Assembly: GCA_003118195.1 (NCBI GenBank)
Contig: BEXV01001141.1
Span: forward strand, 113,027 to 128,442
Direction: 5' to 3'
DNA: 15,416 nt
From: Hemicentrotus pulcherrimus
Lineage: Eukaryota; Echinodermata; Echinoidea; Camarodonta; Strongylocentrotidae
The notes under the pieces: model-generated
What the model saw: only the letters and a program-made list of their open reading frames with translations
Databases searched by the model: none
Told to the model about the DNA's origin: nothing
In this document: positions 1-9,270 of the stretch, piece by piece
Layout: each line of letters begins with the position of its first letter
Position numbering within the stretch: position 1 is the stretch's first letter
Position numbers and translations under genes: made by a program

Positions 1-459
1 CCCCCCCCCCCTCCCCCTTAAAAATGGTTGACGACGCTTAGCACATTTTTTTACAAAAATACCTCTAGTAGTATTAGAGCTTTGATAATCATACAAATAT
101 ATTACATTCATAAAGCGCTAAAAACAGTGTTTCTAGAGCGCTTAACAAAAATAAACAACTATTTAACATATTAATTTGGTGTCCATTCGAGTTAGAATAC
201 TGGGGGGGGAGGTCTCTACTTTTTTTTATTTTTGTTTTATAAATAGTTTGGTTTCAGGGTCTGTTATCTTCGAGGCATTACGACTCAGTACATCAAGCAG
301 ATTTTTGGTCTGGAGAAGACCCATTCCGTTTTGTTACGTCAGGGCACCGGGGTCAGTTCACGAATCTCCTGACCTATAAAAAGGGGAAAGAAAGTGAAAC
401 AAACAAAATAAAACGATACATAATCAAATCTACGTATCGTCCCTTTTCTCCATCTTCAG
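1..459 (+). other. SLC5A gene, 3' part of an intron
   Basis: Non-coding sequence upstream of the exon at 460. It starts with a C10 tract and contains a G8 tract near 201-208. No sequence resembling the exon that normally precedes GAFWG in SGLT genes is visible, so the window opens inside an intron. The open stretch at 176-379 has a weak acceptor-like CAG near 256 but shows no family similarity. Confidence 0.7.
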
Positions 460-675
460 GGAGCTTTCTGGGGCCTGGTGTGTGGGTTTGTAATTGGCCT
501 GATCCGAGCCGTCCTCGACTTCGTGTTCGGTGTTCCATCGTGTGGTCAGGAGGACAACCGACCTGCGATGATCAAGGACTTCCACTACCTCCACTTCGCT
601 GCTTTCGTCTACGGTCTAACCCTCATCCTCGTCATCGGCTTCAGTTTTCTCACAGATCCTGTCCCTCCTTATAAG
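460..675 (+). CDS. SLC5A: SLC5A (SGLT-like) Na+/solute cotransporter, internal coding exon
   Basis: This is a 72-codon exon. A pyrimidine-rich tract and CAG precede 460, and AAG|GTAACT follows 675; it starts and ends in phase 0. The peptide starts GAFWGLVCGFVIGLIR and contains DNRPAMIKDFHYLHFA. These match the well-known late segment of SGLT proteins: GAFWG opening a transmembrane helix, a Cys-containing extracellular loop, then HYLYFA opening the next helix. Two hydrophobic stretches are visible, roughly residues 1-20 and 45-66 of the exon, which I take as TM12 and TM13 of the 14-helix LeuT-type fold. SLC5A proteins use the Na+ gradient to import sugars, inositol or similar solutes across the plasma membrane. 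The RPAxxKDFHYL wording recalls the SLC5A9/10/11 group more than SLC5A1/2, but the substrate cannot be told from this end. Exons for the Na+ and sugar sites lie upstream of the window. Confidence 0.93.
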
Positions 676-993
676 GTAACTATTGGCAGATCTAGGGGAA
701 ATGGAGGCACGTGCCCTTCTCCCGGATAGACCCAATCTGGCATGAACAAGATCGCAACTTCTTTAGAAAAAAAATCTACCTAAGGCAATTTCTATAGCTT
801 TGTACGTCATAGTTTGAAATGCGCGAACACTTCAATGATTTCTTACGTTATGTCAACATGATTTCTTTGGGACAAATATTAGGGTATTGAAATTACCCGT
901 TAGTTGAGTTTGGGAAAGTAGTTGCGATCTTATTCATCAACTTAATAAACACTCAAATATATCGTGCCCACCCTTCCCCGCCAGAAATTGTTG

Positions 994-1019
994 ACCCCTT
1001 TACAGTCCCCCCCCCCCCC

Positions 1020-1053
<34 letters not shown>

Positions 1054-1109
1054 AATAAAAAATCTGGGGCGGGGGGACAGCGTGTTCCAAAAATGTCCGG
1101 TAAAGGGGT
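994..1109. repeat. Inverted repeat around C13/A21 homopolymer
   Basis: ACCCCTTTAC at 994-1003 and GTAAAGGGGT at 1100-1109 are perfect inverted 10-mers. Between them lie 13 C, 21 A, an AT-rich linker and a GGGGCGGGGGG tract. This could be the eroded terminal repeats of a small element, or an expansion-prone simple repeat that happens to be flanked by complementary words. It lies inside an SLC5A intron. Confidence 0.5.
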
Positions 1110-1550
1110 ACTTTTCATGCACCAAAGTCCGACTCGTAGTACACAAAAATCCGGCCCGTATTGACTTAACACACCAGACTTAGGGGGGGGGGTGTTTTCA
1201 AAAGGAGGGAACATGTATACGCGTACCTAAATAACACTGGGTGGGGAGCCGGGTTTAGAGGCACCAGAGAAATGTTAGCAACCACTCCCTTTTTTTCTTC
1301 GTTGATATCAAAGTGTGTTTGGGATTTTACTCTAACCTCTAAATACATTACATTACGAGCCAGAGCAAAATAACGGCACCAAGTTCCTATACGAAATTTA
1401 TTTATTCATATGGTCATATCTCAGCAAAAACATATTCAATTGGTTTTCGACATTTGAACATTATTTTTGATGCTCTTTGAGAAATTTAAGTAAAAAATTG
1501 AGAAATTCTCAAAATAGATTATTATGATGTCACAGCTTTGTGAGTCAATT

Positions 1551-1643
1551 CAAAGCGCACCACGTTAAATACATGAAAACTCAAAGCACTGAACGCAAAA
1601 TACATGAATATTGAAGGCACACAACGCAAAATACATAAATATT
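1551..1643 (+). repeat. 31-bp tandem repeat, three copies
   Basis: Three consecutive 31-bp units start at 1551, 1582 and 1613. Each has the pattern CAAAGC-C-..ACG..AAATACATGAA, so all three align without gaps; copies 2 and 3 are closest to each other. It ends about 50 bp before the acceptor of the penultimate SLC5A exon, just upstream of the pyrimidine tract. Confidence 0.85.
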
Positions 1644-1696
1644 CAATGTCCATATACACAGATTCCCCGAATTTTATTTTATTTCAATTCTTACAG

Positions 1697-1823
1697 TTGG
1701 TACGCCTGACCTGGTGGAATCATCTCTCTGATTTACCTAGAGTGCCCATTTCATCATCAGAAGAAGAAAAGAGACTCAAGAATGAAGTGATTAGGAAAGA
1801 GAAGCAGAAACAAGCTGCAATAA
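1697..1823 (+). CDS. SLC5A: SLC5A (SGLT-like) cotransporter, penultimate coding exon
   Basis: The exon is preceded by a T-rich tract ending TTACAG and followed by a GTAAGA donor. The donor lacks the usual G at -1 (ATAA|GTAAGA). Its 127 nt begin in phase 0, matching the previous exon, and end in phase 1. It starts LVRLTWWNHLSDLPR, the expected position of the conserved [H/L]xRLTWW motif that follows TM13 in SGLT proteins. The remainder (EEEKRLKNEVIRKEKQKQ) is a highly charged, probably helical cytoplasmic stretch, as expected for the long variable loop between TM13 and TM14. If the donor were not used, translation would run on into the intron and stop within about 30 codons, losing the last helix. 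The join to the exon at 2171 creates an AGA (Arg) codon and keeps frame. Confidence 0.87.
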
Positions 1824-2170
1824 GTAAGAAGATTAAATCTACAATAAATTTATGCTATACATATCTTCCTTCTATTACGTTAGCTTTTCTTTACTGCTGT
1901 CCAAATTCATAAACGCTCGTTGTGAAGGCTGATATTCCACTACATAGAAGGAAGTGTGGTTCCGCTATGACTGTTTCTGAAATAAGTAACGTTCTCAAAA
2001 TTGGCTCAATTCTCATAGACATAATTTATAGCAGTACGAACGATTTGGGTGCATTGCAAACAGGCAAATAATTGCCTAACGTTCAACTTAACTAGTTTTG
2101 CTGGCTCATACTTTTATTTATAAAACAATTCGTATAATTTTGATAAATCTAGATGCTCAAACGAGGACAG
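1824..2170 (+). other. SLC5A gene, last intron
   Basis: Intron of 347 bp from GTAAGA to GAGGACAG, AT-rich. Apart from the splice ends I see nothing notable in it. Confidence 0.8.
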
Positions 2171-2400
2171 GACTAAAATGGAAACTGTGGTACATCATCT
2201 GCTGCATCTCAACCTCTTCACCCGAAATAGACGACGGCGATGAACCGGGCGGTGACCACGACAGTGTGGACAAGGGGAAGGAAGCCGGTGTTGAACAAAA
2301 AGCCTCTGCCTACGAAAACCCTAGATGGGCCCGCTTTGCCCTGGCGAACGGCATCCTACTTGGTGGGGCCTGTGCATTTATCCTGGCCTATTACGGTTGA
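2171..2400 (+). CDS. SLC5A: SLC5A (SGLT-like) cotransporter, terminal coding exon with stop
   Basis: This exon holds two bases completing a split Arg codon, 75 codons and a TGA stop at 2398-2400. Acceptor GAGGACAG has a weak pyrimidine tract. I chose it because the following residues KWKLWYIICCIS fit the FCGI/FCGL segment that precedes the acidic tail in SGLTs. The middle is acidic (EIDDGDEPGGDHD), then NPRWARFALANGILLGG leads into a final hydrophobic helix ending AYYG, closely parallel to the ENP-W-R...GYFA ending of known SGLTs. The chain stops right after TM14, as is normal for the family. A second in-frame acceptor (AG ending at 2230) would remove 20 residues, including the Cys-rich part, and could give a splice variant. 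The visible protein portion over three exons is 190 residues. Confidence 0.9.
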
Positions 2401-2649
2401 CATAATTATATAGGCCTTATATTATATCACGATCGCAAAGACTTTCGAAAATTAATCTAAGCGCATTTTCAGTACAATAGGAGTTTTCGCCTTTTGAAAA
2501 CATTATGGGATTACGTAATTTAAGCTACGATCACAGTCTTGAGGTCGCCGTTGTTTTAAATGTAAAAATTGCGAAATCTCGAAGTTATAAAATTCAATCC
2601 ACAACAATGATGGGGTTCGCACGCGATCCAAAGAATTAGTATTCAAAAG

Positions 2650-2655
2650 ATTAAA
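2650..2655 (+). promoter_or_regulatory. Candidate poly(A) signal ATTAAA for the SLC5A transcript
   Basis: This variant hexamer is 250 bp after the SLC5A stop codon. It is common by chance in AT-rich DNA, and a second copy occurs near 2678, so it is only a candidate. Confidence 0.25.
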
Positions 2656-3798
2656 GCAATAAGCCGTGTAAGCATTCATTAAATCTTTGAATACTCATAG
2701 GAGCTGACTTAGCCTCGGAGTCCATTGCGTCCCCACGGCACATAACCCAGAGCGCTGACCGTGGATTGTAATAATGGCTGTAACCTTGATACTGTATCTG
2801 TCGTGGTTTATAACTTCGAGTGAACTTGAAGTTCCGTGACAACGATTATGTTCGCACCGTCTCAAACCATGCTAACAACAAAGATAACATTGACGTTTAA
2901 AACTAAAACCTAAACTTAAAGTGAATCTACTGGCGTATGATCCTAGTTTTTAATTGAAAGCTTTCATGATTTTGTTGTGTTCGTTTCATTTTGTATAGGC
3001 ACCCTCAAAATGTAAGGAAACTTTAAGTGGGAAATTCGGTGCCTGGGGTAGCACCCCCTGTACAGTCATGCATTTAATATAGAATAATATGAGCGTAATA
3101 AGATGAGCTTAATGTAGAATAATGTGAGTCAAGCATATAAAAGTCATCACATCTAATGTAAACTTTAAAAACTTTTACTATTTCAAAGTGTCTCCATGCC
3201 ATCATTGCCTTTAATGTTAAACATTCTTTTCCATAACATTTCGTTTTTAACATTAGCATGTATTTTTTTTCTACTCTTATAATTAATACTGCTATAATCA
3301 TCGTCATTATGATCTAGTTTTCAGCTTATATGTGTGTTGTATACATTGTCTTCGATAAACGAAATCAGTCTACTTAAACAAAATTAAAGAGAAGGTTAAG
3401 TTATTGGGAGCGGTCAAAAATAATTTGTGAGTGTTATCATTGTTATGCAACTGTGGAAGAACATAAGAGAAAAGAATTGTTCCCTGAAAAGCATGGCTCT
3501 TTAAAATGCCCTCATATTCTAAATATGACAAGTAACAGCTTACAATTGAGGCCTAATTTTTATGTCACATGTTTGATCTTCCAAACGAAATTACTACAAG
3601 CCCCTCTCTCCGTGTATTTAAACTTAAATTGAAATTATCATTATTGCTTAAGTACTCGAAATAATTACTGTTTAGTAAGGTTTCATTAATTTATATAACC
3701 TTAAGTAAGTAAGTCCTTTTGTTATTGTTGTTCATACCTTGTTCGTTTTCTTTTATTACATTTTTCTTGATTAATATTAATTAGGCACAATTACCACT

Positions 3799-3851
3799 GG
3801 GAACCAAATATTTTTACAAGCATTGCTTCTTTTTGGTTCCCCCATATATCA
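3799..3851. repeat. Short hairpin with perfect 10-bp stem
   Basis: GGGAACCAAA (3799-3808) pairs perfectly with TTTGGTTCCC (3842-3851) across a 33-base spacer. The spacer itself has an inner AAGC/GCTT pairing. It stands out in AT-rich surroundings. It is too loosely paired to call a microRNA precursor. Confidence 0.5.
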
Positions 3852-4003
3852 CGTTATGTTAATAACAAACAAACTGTTGATTATGTAATATTTTGTATTG
3901 TACTGAAGCCTTCAATAATTTCATTTAATTGTATTTCGTTTTTGAATGTATTGTTTGTTTATATAATTACTTTTTCAAATTTATTTGTGAAATATGGAAA
4001 TAT

Positions 4004-4057
4004 ATTCAAATTCAAATTCAATTCAATTCAAATTCAAATCAATTCAATTCAAATTCA
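4004..4057. repeat. ATTCA/AAATTC simple repeat
   Basis: Alternating ATTCA and AAATTC units over about 54 bp form a degenerate 5-6 bp microsatellite. It produces overlapping spurious reading frames with Asn, Ser, Ile and Gln runs. Confidence 0.85.
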
Positions 4058-4100
4058 TATACATTTCCCTATGTACAGTGCCTATTACTTTACCAAGACT

Positions 4101-4227
4101 GTGCCAAATTTGTTATCATTTTGATGACTCCAGAACCTTGCAGTACACACCAATACTTATATGTTACATGATCGACCTTTTCTGATCGATTCCACACCGT
4201 TTCTTTCACAAGGCAATTGCATGACCA
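4101..4227 (+). repeat. Dispersed repeat copy A (inverted copy at 11270-11386)
   Basis: The stretch matches the reverse complement of 11270-11386 with clear blocks of identity, including CAAATTT-TTATCATTTTGAT, CCAGAACCTTGC and CCTTTTCTGATCGATTCCACA. A few substitutions and a short indel separate the copies. The other copy lies in the left end of a TTAA-bounded element, so this is probably a truncated fragment of the same family: similarity stops before the terminal GGTAAAGACCAGT. Confidence 0.85.
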
Positions 4228-4326
4228 GCACTCAACTTCATTCTAAATCTGACGGAAGTTTAAGCTTGATGCTAAATTGAGTTTAGTAAAGGAAATTCTA
4301 CGGAGGTCTAAGGCACGTACAAAAAA

Positions 4327-4700
4327 TTCAAAACTGAAACTGGGCTTAAAGCCCATTTTAAAGTTATGGGAGATCCAAACATTTGATGGCAAAATTTCAC
4401 TTAAATTGTATCATAGTGTGGAAGGGTATGTCAATTGAGACACATTTTTGCAAGGATATTCAAAACAAATGTGTTTGAAGTTGAATATTGGTGAAAGAAT
4501 ACAAAATTAAGGTAATCTTCGTACAACAGAAAATCCCAGTTATGTATTCTTATATCAATACTTGTCTTTAAACACCTATTTGGGGCGAATCTTTGCAGGA
4601 TTGTGTCTTAAATGACATCCTCTATGATACAATTTAAGTAAAATTTTGCAATCAAATTCATGGCGAATTTAGAGGGGCTTTAAGCTTTGTTCAAAATCGA
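4327..4700. mobile_element. Large imperfect palindrome (foldback / MITE-like element)
   Basis: The left half (about 4327-4508) pairs with the right half (about 4538-4700) along most of its length. The best block is 4385-4416 against 4622-4653, where 30 of 32 bases are complementary. Further complementary blocks lie outward (GCTTAAAGCCC against GGGGCTTTAAGC) and inward (GTGTTTGAAG...GAATACA against TGTATTC...AAACAC). The centre is only about 30 bp. No coding sequence is present. Such a structure fits a non-autonomous foldback transposon or an inverted duplication. I could not identify target-site duplications. Confidence 0.75.
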
Positions 4701-5460
4701 GTTTTACAAACTTAAGGGAGTTGGTTCGATGCTCTAGTTATCCTTTAGTAAGTGTGATCTTTGACTCTGATTCAGGCTTAAGGTGAACCGGTAACATTGT
4801 TGAATATACAAACAATCCAGTGAACAAATTATCAAACCAAAAAAATATTTATGGATTTCCTTGAAGGCGTCAATTTGTAACTTTAAATTTTCCCAACCGT
4901 TTTTTCATGAAAACAAGACATAAGAAAGGCTTTGAAAATCTGTCAACATTTTAAATGTTTAAAAATTATGAAGAGCCAATGCATTACTTCGTGACGATTT
5001 ACAATCACCTACAATCTAATTGAATGACAATAATATACATGTAGTTGGAAGAATTTAGGAATCGATCAGATCAGTTTTTCATTAGTATTGTTCTGTTTTC
5101 ACTCAAACCTTCAGATTATCTTTAATCGTAGATCTGGCACTGAAGTCCCTATCTTAGCACCACTTTCACCTAAACAATGTTAACCTTTAACTGAATGAGT
5201 AGAATACGCGTCTTCTTTCTTTTGCCCATGCTTTGCTTTACCGGAAAGAAACGAATACTGGCACGTGTTTGCTTTTTTGTTTTTGGTGTGTGTGTGTGTG
5301 TGTGTGTGTGTAGAAAGATGTTCCTTTGGAAAAACGGATTTTTTTTTTTCAAAATTGCCTTAATATATTGTTCTTATTTTCGTAAACATTCTAGAAATTT
5401 GCGTCATAGTAAAGCTGCCTAATTTTTAAAGTCATTATCATTTCTTGCATATATTAGTGT
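4701..5460. other. Intergenic DNA with (GT)n microsatellite
   Basis: AT-rich, no supportable exon. It contains an uninterrupted GT tract at 5286-5311 and a T10 run near 5339-5349. Reading frames over the GT tract on both strands are low-complexity and not credible genes. Confidence 0.6.
5286..5311. repeat. (GT)13 microsatellite
   Basis: Thirteen consecutive GT dinucleotides, a typical length-variable animal microsatellite. Confidence 0.95.
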
Positions 5461-5467
5461 ACATAAT

Positions 5468-5602
5468 AGGCCCGTATTCAGTTAAACCTGACGCCAGGTC
5501 TATTGTACGTTCAACAAAGGAAAACGTAGACTTCAGGGTAAGCTCCTTTGTTAACCCCGACTTTAGACAAAGCCCAAACCCAGCGTCGGGTATGAATTTT
5601 TG
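5468..5602. repeat. GGCCCGTATTCA-type repeat, likely MITE fragment
   Basis: The block opens with AGGCCCGTATTCAG and TGACGCCAGGTC. Near its far end, AACCCAGCGTCGGGTATGAAT reads on the opposite strand as ATTCATACCCGACGCTGGG, giving approximate terminal inverted repeats. From general knowledge, elements whose ends read GGCCCGTATTC are common small DNA transposons in marine invertebrate genomes. Boundaries are approximate. Confidence 0.45.
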
Positions 5603-5840
5603 AAGAGTAGAATAAGTTTGAAGGGGATTTCCCAGAATATCGGCGCTTCATATTAAAGGCTTAAGGTCATCGAGACTGAAAGCCTGTGAAATTTGCTTAT
5701 GAGACTAGAGTATTGCGTTCATGTGAATTCCCCCAGCTAGCTATCAGAACAGTTGTGAGACGGAACTATTTTTTTCTTTACTCGTATAACCGCTTCCTAC
5801 ATGTATGTATATGGGCGTCGCTAGAAGGAAAGGTGTGAAC

Positions 5841-5863
5841 CCCCCCCCNCCACCACCACCACC
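5841..5863. repeat. C-tract with N, then (CCA)n
   Basis: Poly-C with an undetermined base at 5849 runs into four CCA/CAC units. The N probably reflects base-calling difficulty in the homopolymer. Confidence 0.9.
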
Positions 5864-6336
5864 ATTCAAAGTGGTTAAAGACGCTCTTAATACTATTTGT
5901 TGCTTTTCTGTAGATGTTGTTTTCTTGCACGCTAAGAGAGAAAAATTGAATGGTGTCGCATGAAGTAAAAAGAGTCTGTTTTTCACTCCTTCATCTATAT
6001 ATATACACACAATGCAATCAGCTATTTTATACACCCGAGGGAGCAGAGTGCGTGTAATGCCATGATGTGTAGAATAGCAAGTGAATCCTATAACCGGGTA
6101 ATAATAACAAATATTACAATATAAAGCGTTGAGAAAAGTAATAATATCTTTACAAATGTGATTGTCATTATGATAAGGATCATTTATCTTCACAATTGTA
6201 ATTATAACAATTATTTTTTCAAGACGTTATACTTATAATCAGAATGATAGAATGTGCTCTAAAAATAGGATTCATTATACGCCATTGATTATTTTTGGAG
6301 AAATACATGATTGGTGCATTTGTAGGTAGCACTTTT

Positions 6337-6450
6337 TAAAGGGAGAGAGAAAGAGAGACAGACAGACAGATAAAGCAATTGCAATAGAAAGAGACAAAGA
6401 GATGGAGAATGAGTGACTGAGAAAGAGAGATGAGAGGGAGAAAAATCAGA
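6337..6450. repeat. Purine-rich (GA/GACA)n tract
   Basis: Mostly A and G on this strand, with GAGAGAAAGAGAGACAGACAGACAGA near the start and degenerate GAGA further on. Polypurine mirror-repeat sequence of this kind can form triplex DNA. No function is evident. Confidence 0.8.
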
Positions 6451-7165
6451 AACAAAGATAACTGATCGATATCCAGGTAAGTTATATTAAAATATCTTCT
6501 TTCTAAACATTTACATACAAATACGGAATAATGTTTGTATGGAGCTCCATGATAAAGTTTTAAAAGAAAACAATTTGTTGATGTACAAAGATATGATATT
6601 TATCTTCCGCAATTATAAATGAAACATATTTCCTGGTTGTGACCGGGTTCTCACATCCTGTTGGTAGTATCAAATTTGAAAAAAAAGTTTATAACATAAT
6701 CAATTATACTTTAAATACTTACGATATCAGGTAAGACTATGATAACAAACGCTTTAAATTACCGCTTCCAGTTAATGAAAAACAGATACCTTTCCGTGTG
6801 TGTGAGTGGGTGTGTTCGGATGTGTCTATACCTTAGGCCTGATAAACGCCATTATTTTGTTAAATGCAAGATCCAACCTTAATTTCAACTACTCAAAAAG
6901 AAAACAATTACGTCAGAGAAGGAAACTGGTGAAAGTGTTGTGTTGTTGTTGAATTGTTGTAATGACTATACGTATATGGGCACTTTAAATTTGCAATCGG
7001 TCATGTCACTGTGACGTGGTGCAGGAAAACTTTCCAATTATTATGTTTCAGCACACAAGATGAATATGATGTACATCCATCATCATTGTTTAATCAGGGG
7101 AGTCTTTTAGGTTAAAAAGACTTATGATAATACGATACCCAGAATACTTTGAAAAGAGCCCTTAA

Positions 7166-7211
7166 AGAGAAGGCACACAGGAGAAGAAGAGAAGGCACAC
7201 AGGAGAAGAAG
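7166..7211. repeat. 22-bp tandem duplication
   Basis: AGAGAAGGCACACAGGAGAAGA is repeated immediately, starting at 7166 and 7188, and is followed by a further AAGAAG-rich stretch. The copies are identical, so the duplication is recent or maintained. Confidence 0.9.
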
Positions 7212-9269
7212 AAAAAAAGAAATTGATGAAGTTTTTGTAAACGAGAGAGTTTCTCCGTGACTACTTCACTATCCACTGACAAAACTGCCAATTTGAGATT
7301 CACATAGATTTAGAGATCTCATACTTCAAACAACTCGCTCAGCTCGGCTTCAGTAGAGGCCCGTCGCGACGCGTCGTCTCCAAAGTGTTAACACTCTCTT
7401 ATTGGACTCAGTTTTGTTAATCTTTCACCATCCTGTTCATTTGTTTTTTTGTAATGATTTTTATACAAATGAACTTCTACAACGGTTGGAATGCTTTTTT
7501 TCAATTGTATTTAATGATGAAGTTGGATGAAAGTTTGCCATGGCGTAGGAAAATTATGAGTGCTATTTCTTCATGTGGAAAAACATAAAGAAATTAAAAT
7601 TAGATACTCTTACAAGTTCGTTTTCGAAACTAGCACGCTATTATTACAAGTTGACCTGTACCTACTGTTTGGATCCACGTTTGGATTCTTTTTCTTCAGA
7701 AAGCGAAAGGCAAATCATTAAAAATCTTACATCATCAACAAAGAAAACAAAGACAATGGCACCAAAAACTAAAACCATCATAAATTAGGTATCAAATCCT
7801 GTTTATCCCTAAACTGTGTAAGAAAACCAATTAAATTCAGTGCTTCTGTAAGGTTCATACTCCTAATGCTGATGATAGATCAGATAGAATCGTAAGGAAG
7901 AGGCACATATGATAGCCCATTGTACTGGAACTGAAAAGGACAAAATGATTTCTGGGAAACATTTTTTTTCCTGGAAAAAAATTCTTTGTCTTCGGGAAAA
8001 ATTTTGTTTTATTTTCTGGAGAATTTTTTAAATAATTATTTTGTTTTATGGAAATAAATAAAATGTCTAAATTATGCATTGTTCTTCTTTCTTTTTCAGG
8101 AGGAAAAATATCCTTGCTGCACGACGTGCACGTTAAATTATAGTGCACCAGATCGTTCTATTTCAGTTCTCAAAAACGCAAAAGCTTTGCTCCCTCGCTC
8201 GCTTGTGCCCTCAAATATATAACATATTCCCGCCCTCTGCGTACGCTTTGCCACTCATGCATATACGAGGTTGTCAATATTAAACGTCATTGTAAAACAA
8301 TGTGTTACTATATAGAACAGTGTTACTTAATTCAGAAGAAAAAAATCCCAGAAAACCTTTTAAAACTTTATTTTTCCAAAAAAAAATAAACAAAACGATA
8401 TTTAAAAAAAACAACATTAAAACAAAATCATTGGCAGTATAATCGGCTTTCGAAGGCATTTATGGTAGGTAGCATCATTGTTAAATTCTTTGTTGACCTT
8501 CGAAACTTCGGCAGTATGCTTTGGCGGATATCACTCTTAAAACATAAGGGACAATTCTTTGACGGACCAACTAGGGGTCACTTTCACTTAATTCCGAACA
8601 CTAAATAGGACATGCACCATCGATTTGATTTTGTTTTGTTTTAGGGAGGATGCAGAAATAAGAAAGAAAAAACGGTCATAATACTTTGTCCAAATCGTGG
8701 GGGCGAAACCCCTGTCCCCCTTCACCTTTTTTCCCCATGTCGGCGTCTAACCTCAATGGTGGTATCTTGATTCTTTGGAGTAAGAAGAACAACTAAAATG
8801 ACCCTTGTAGAGGATACTTCACATTACATTTCATTTGCTTTATTATTTCGAATGGCTACGAGATTCAAAACCGACTTCTCATAGACGTTTCAGTTTTAAA
8901 GACCATTTTTCAGTTTTAAAGACCATATCCGAATTTAAATTTGTAATTGGGAGGGATGCGGAAAATGAGATTTTAATTTGATTTTATGCAATAATGAAAT
9001 GGTCAATATTTTCCCCTTTATATATGTATTCTACATTCATCATTCATTCGGTGTTCCTTATATATATCAAGTTGTATTTTCTAAAGATAGGGTCTTTAAC
9101 AATCCAATGTACCGAATGTATTCGTTGGTGTGTATGCATTTGTTTGTGTTAAATTTAACTCTTGTATGTGCACAGTATACTCGGCAATTTCAGAATTAAG
9201 GTATGAAAGCTACAGATCAGTAATATTGATTAAGACAATCGTCTCCTCTACATACCGGTAAGAATATTT
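7212..9269. other. Intergenic DNA, no recognised gene
   Basis: AT-rich, with a small CpG-rich palindromic patch at 7362-7395, a 21-bp tandem duplication at 8887-8926, and a C/G-rich patch near 8699-8750 that looks repeat-derived. Open frames such as 7573-7788 (+) and 7855-8148 (-) are lysine/asparagine-rich and show no domain. Confidence 0.5.
8887..8926. repeat. Short tandem duplication
   Basis: TTCAGTTTTAAAGACCAT occurs twice in a row with a period of about 21 bp. Confidence 0.85.
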
Positions 9270-9270
9270 A

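Larger units (their letters stand above)
676..1696 (+). other. SLC5A gene intron containing homopolymers and a tandem repeat
   Basis: Intron of 1021 bp between two in-frame SLC5A exons, GT...AG. It holds a C13 run joined directly to an A21 run (1007-1040), a G-rich patch (1063-1078), a G10 run near 1182-1192 and the 31-bp tandem repeat at 1551-1643. No coding potential is seen. Confidence 0.85.
2401..4100. other. SLC5A 3' flank and intergenic DNA
   Basis: This begins with the probable 3' UTR of the SLC5A gene. No canonical AATAAA lies close to the stop. ATTAAA at 2650-2655 and again near 2678 are possible polyadenylation signals, unproven. Beyond that the DNA is AT-rich with no convincing exon. 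It includes a small perfect hairpin (3799-3851) and an ATTCA-type simple repeat (4004-4057). Confidence 0.6.
5603..7165. other. Intergenic DNA with simple repeats and one ambiguous base
   Basis: I see no credible gene. There is a C-rich tract with an N at 5849 followed by (CCA)n, and purine-rich repeats at 6337-6450. The open frame across 5744-6193 on the minus strand spans the N and the CCA repeat and resembles no family I know. A motif near 5813-5848 (GGGCGTCG...GGAAAGGTG...CCCCCC) resembles, in opposite orientation, the stretch near 8695-8750. Confidence 0.5.

Noticed and set aside
176..379. Open frame upstream of the first SLC5A exon
   Set aside because: It has no SGLT similarity, and the exon expected before GAFWG should encode a conserved helix that is absent here.
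1551..1643. CRISPR-like array
   Set aside because: The three 31-bp units are contiguous with no unique spacers, and the genome is eukaryotic.
2651..2842. Minus-strand 63-aa open frame downstream of SLC5A
   Set aside because: Composition is more coding-like than most neighbours, but no domain, start context or splice support is seen; it more likely lies in 3' UTR or repeat DNA.
3799..3851. microRNA precursor
   Set aside because: Only 10 bp plus a short inner stem pair; a precursor needs longer, more continuous pairing.
5170..5422. Open frames on both strands across the (GT)n tract
   Set aside because: They are artefacts of a dinucleotide repeat, giving VC or HT runs.
5744..6193. Longest open frame in the window (149 aa, minus strand)
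   Set aside because: It crosses an N and a poly-C/CCA repeat, has a glycine run from the repeat, and shows no domain, splice structure or family similarity.
7573..8148. Open frames at 7573-7788 (+) and 7855-8148 (-)
   Set aside because: Lysine-, asparagine- and serine-rich translations of AT-rich DNA with no domain or splice support.
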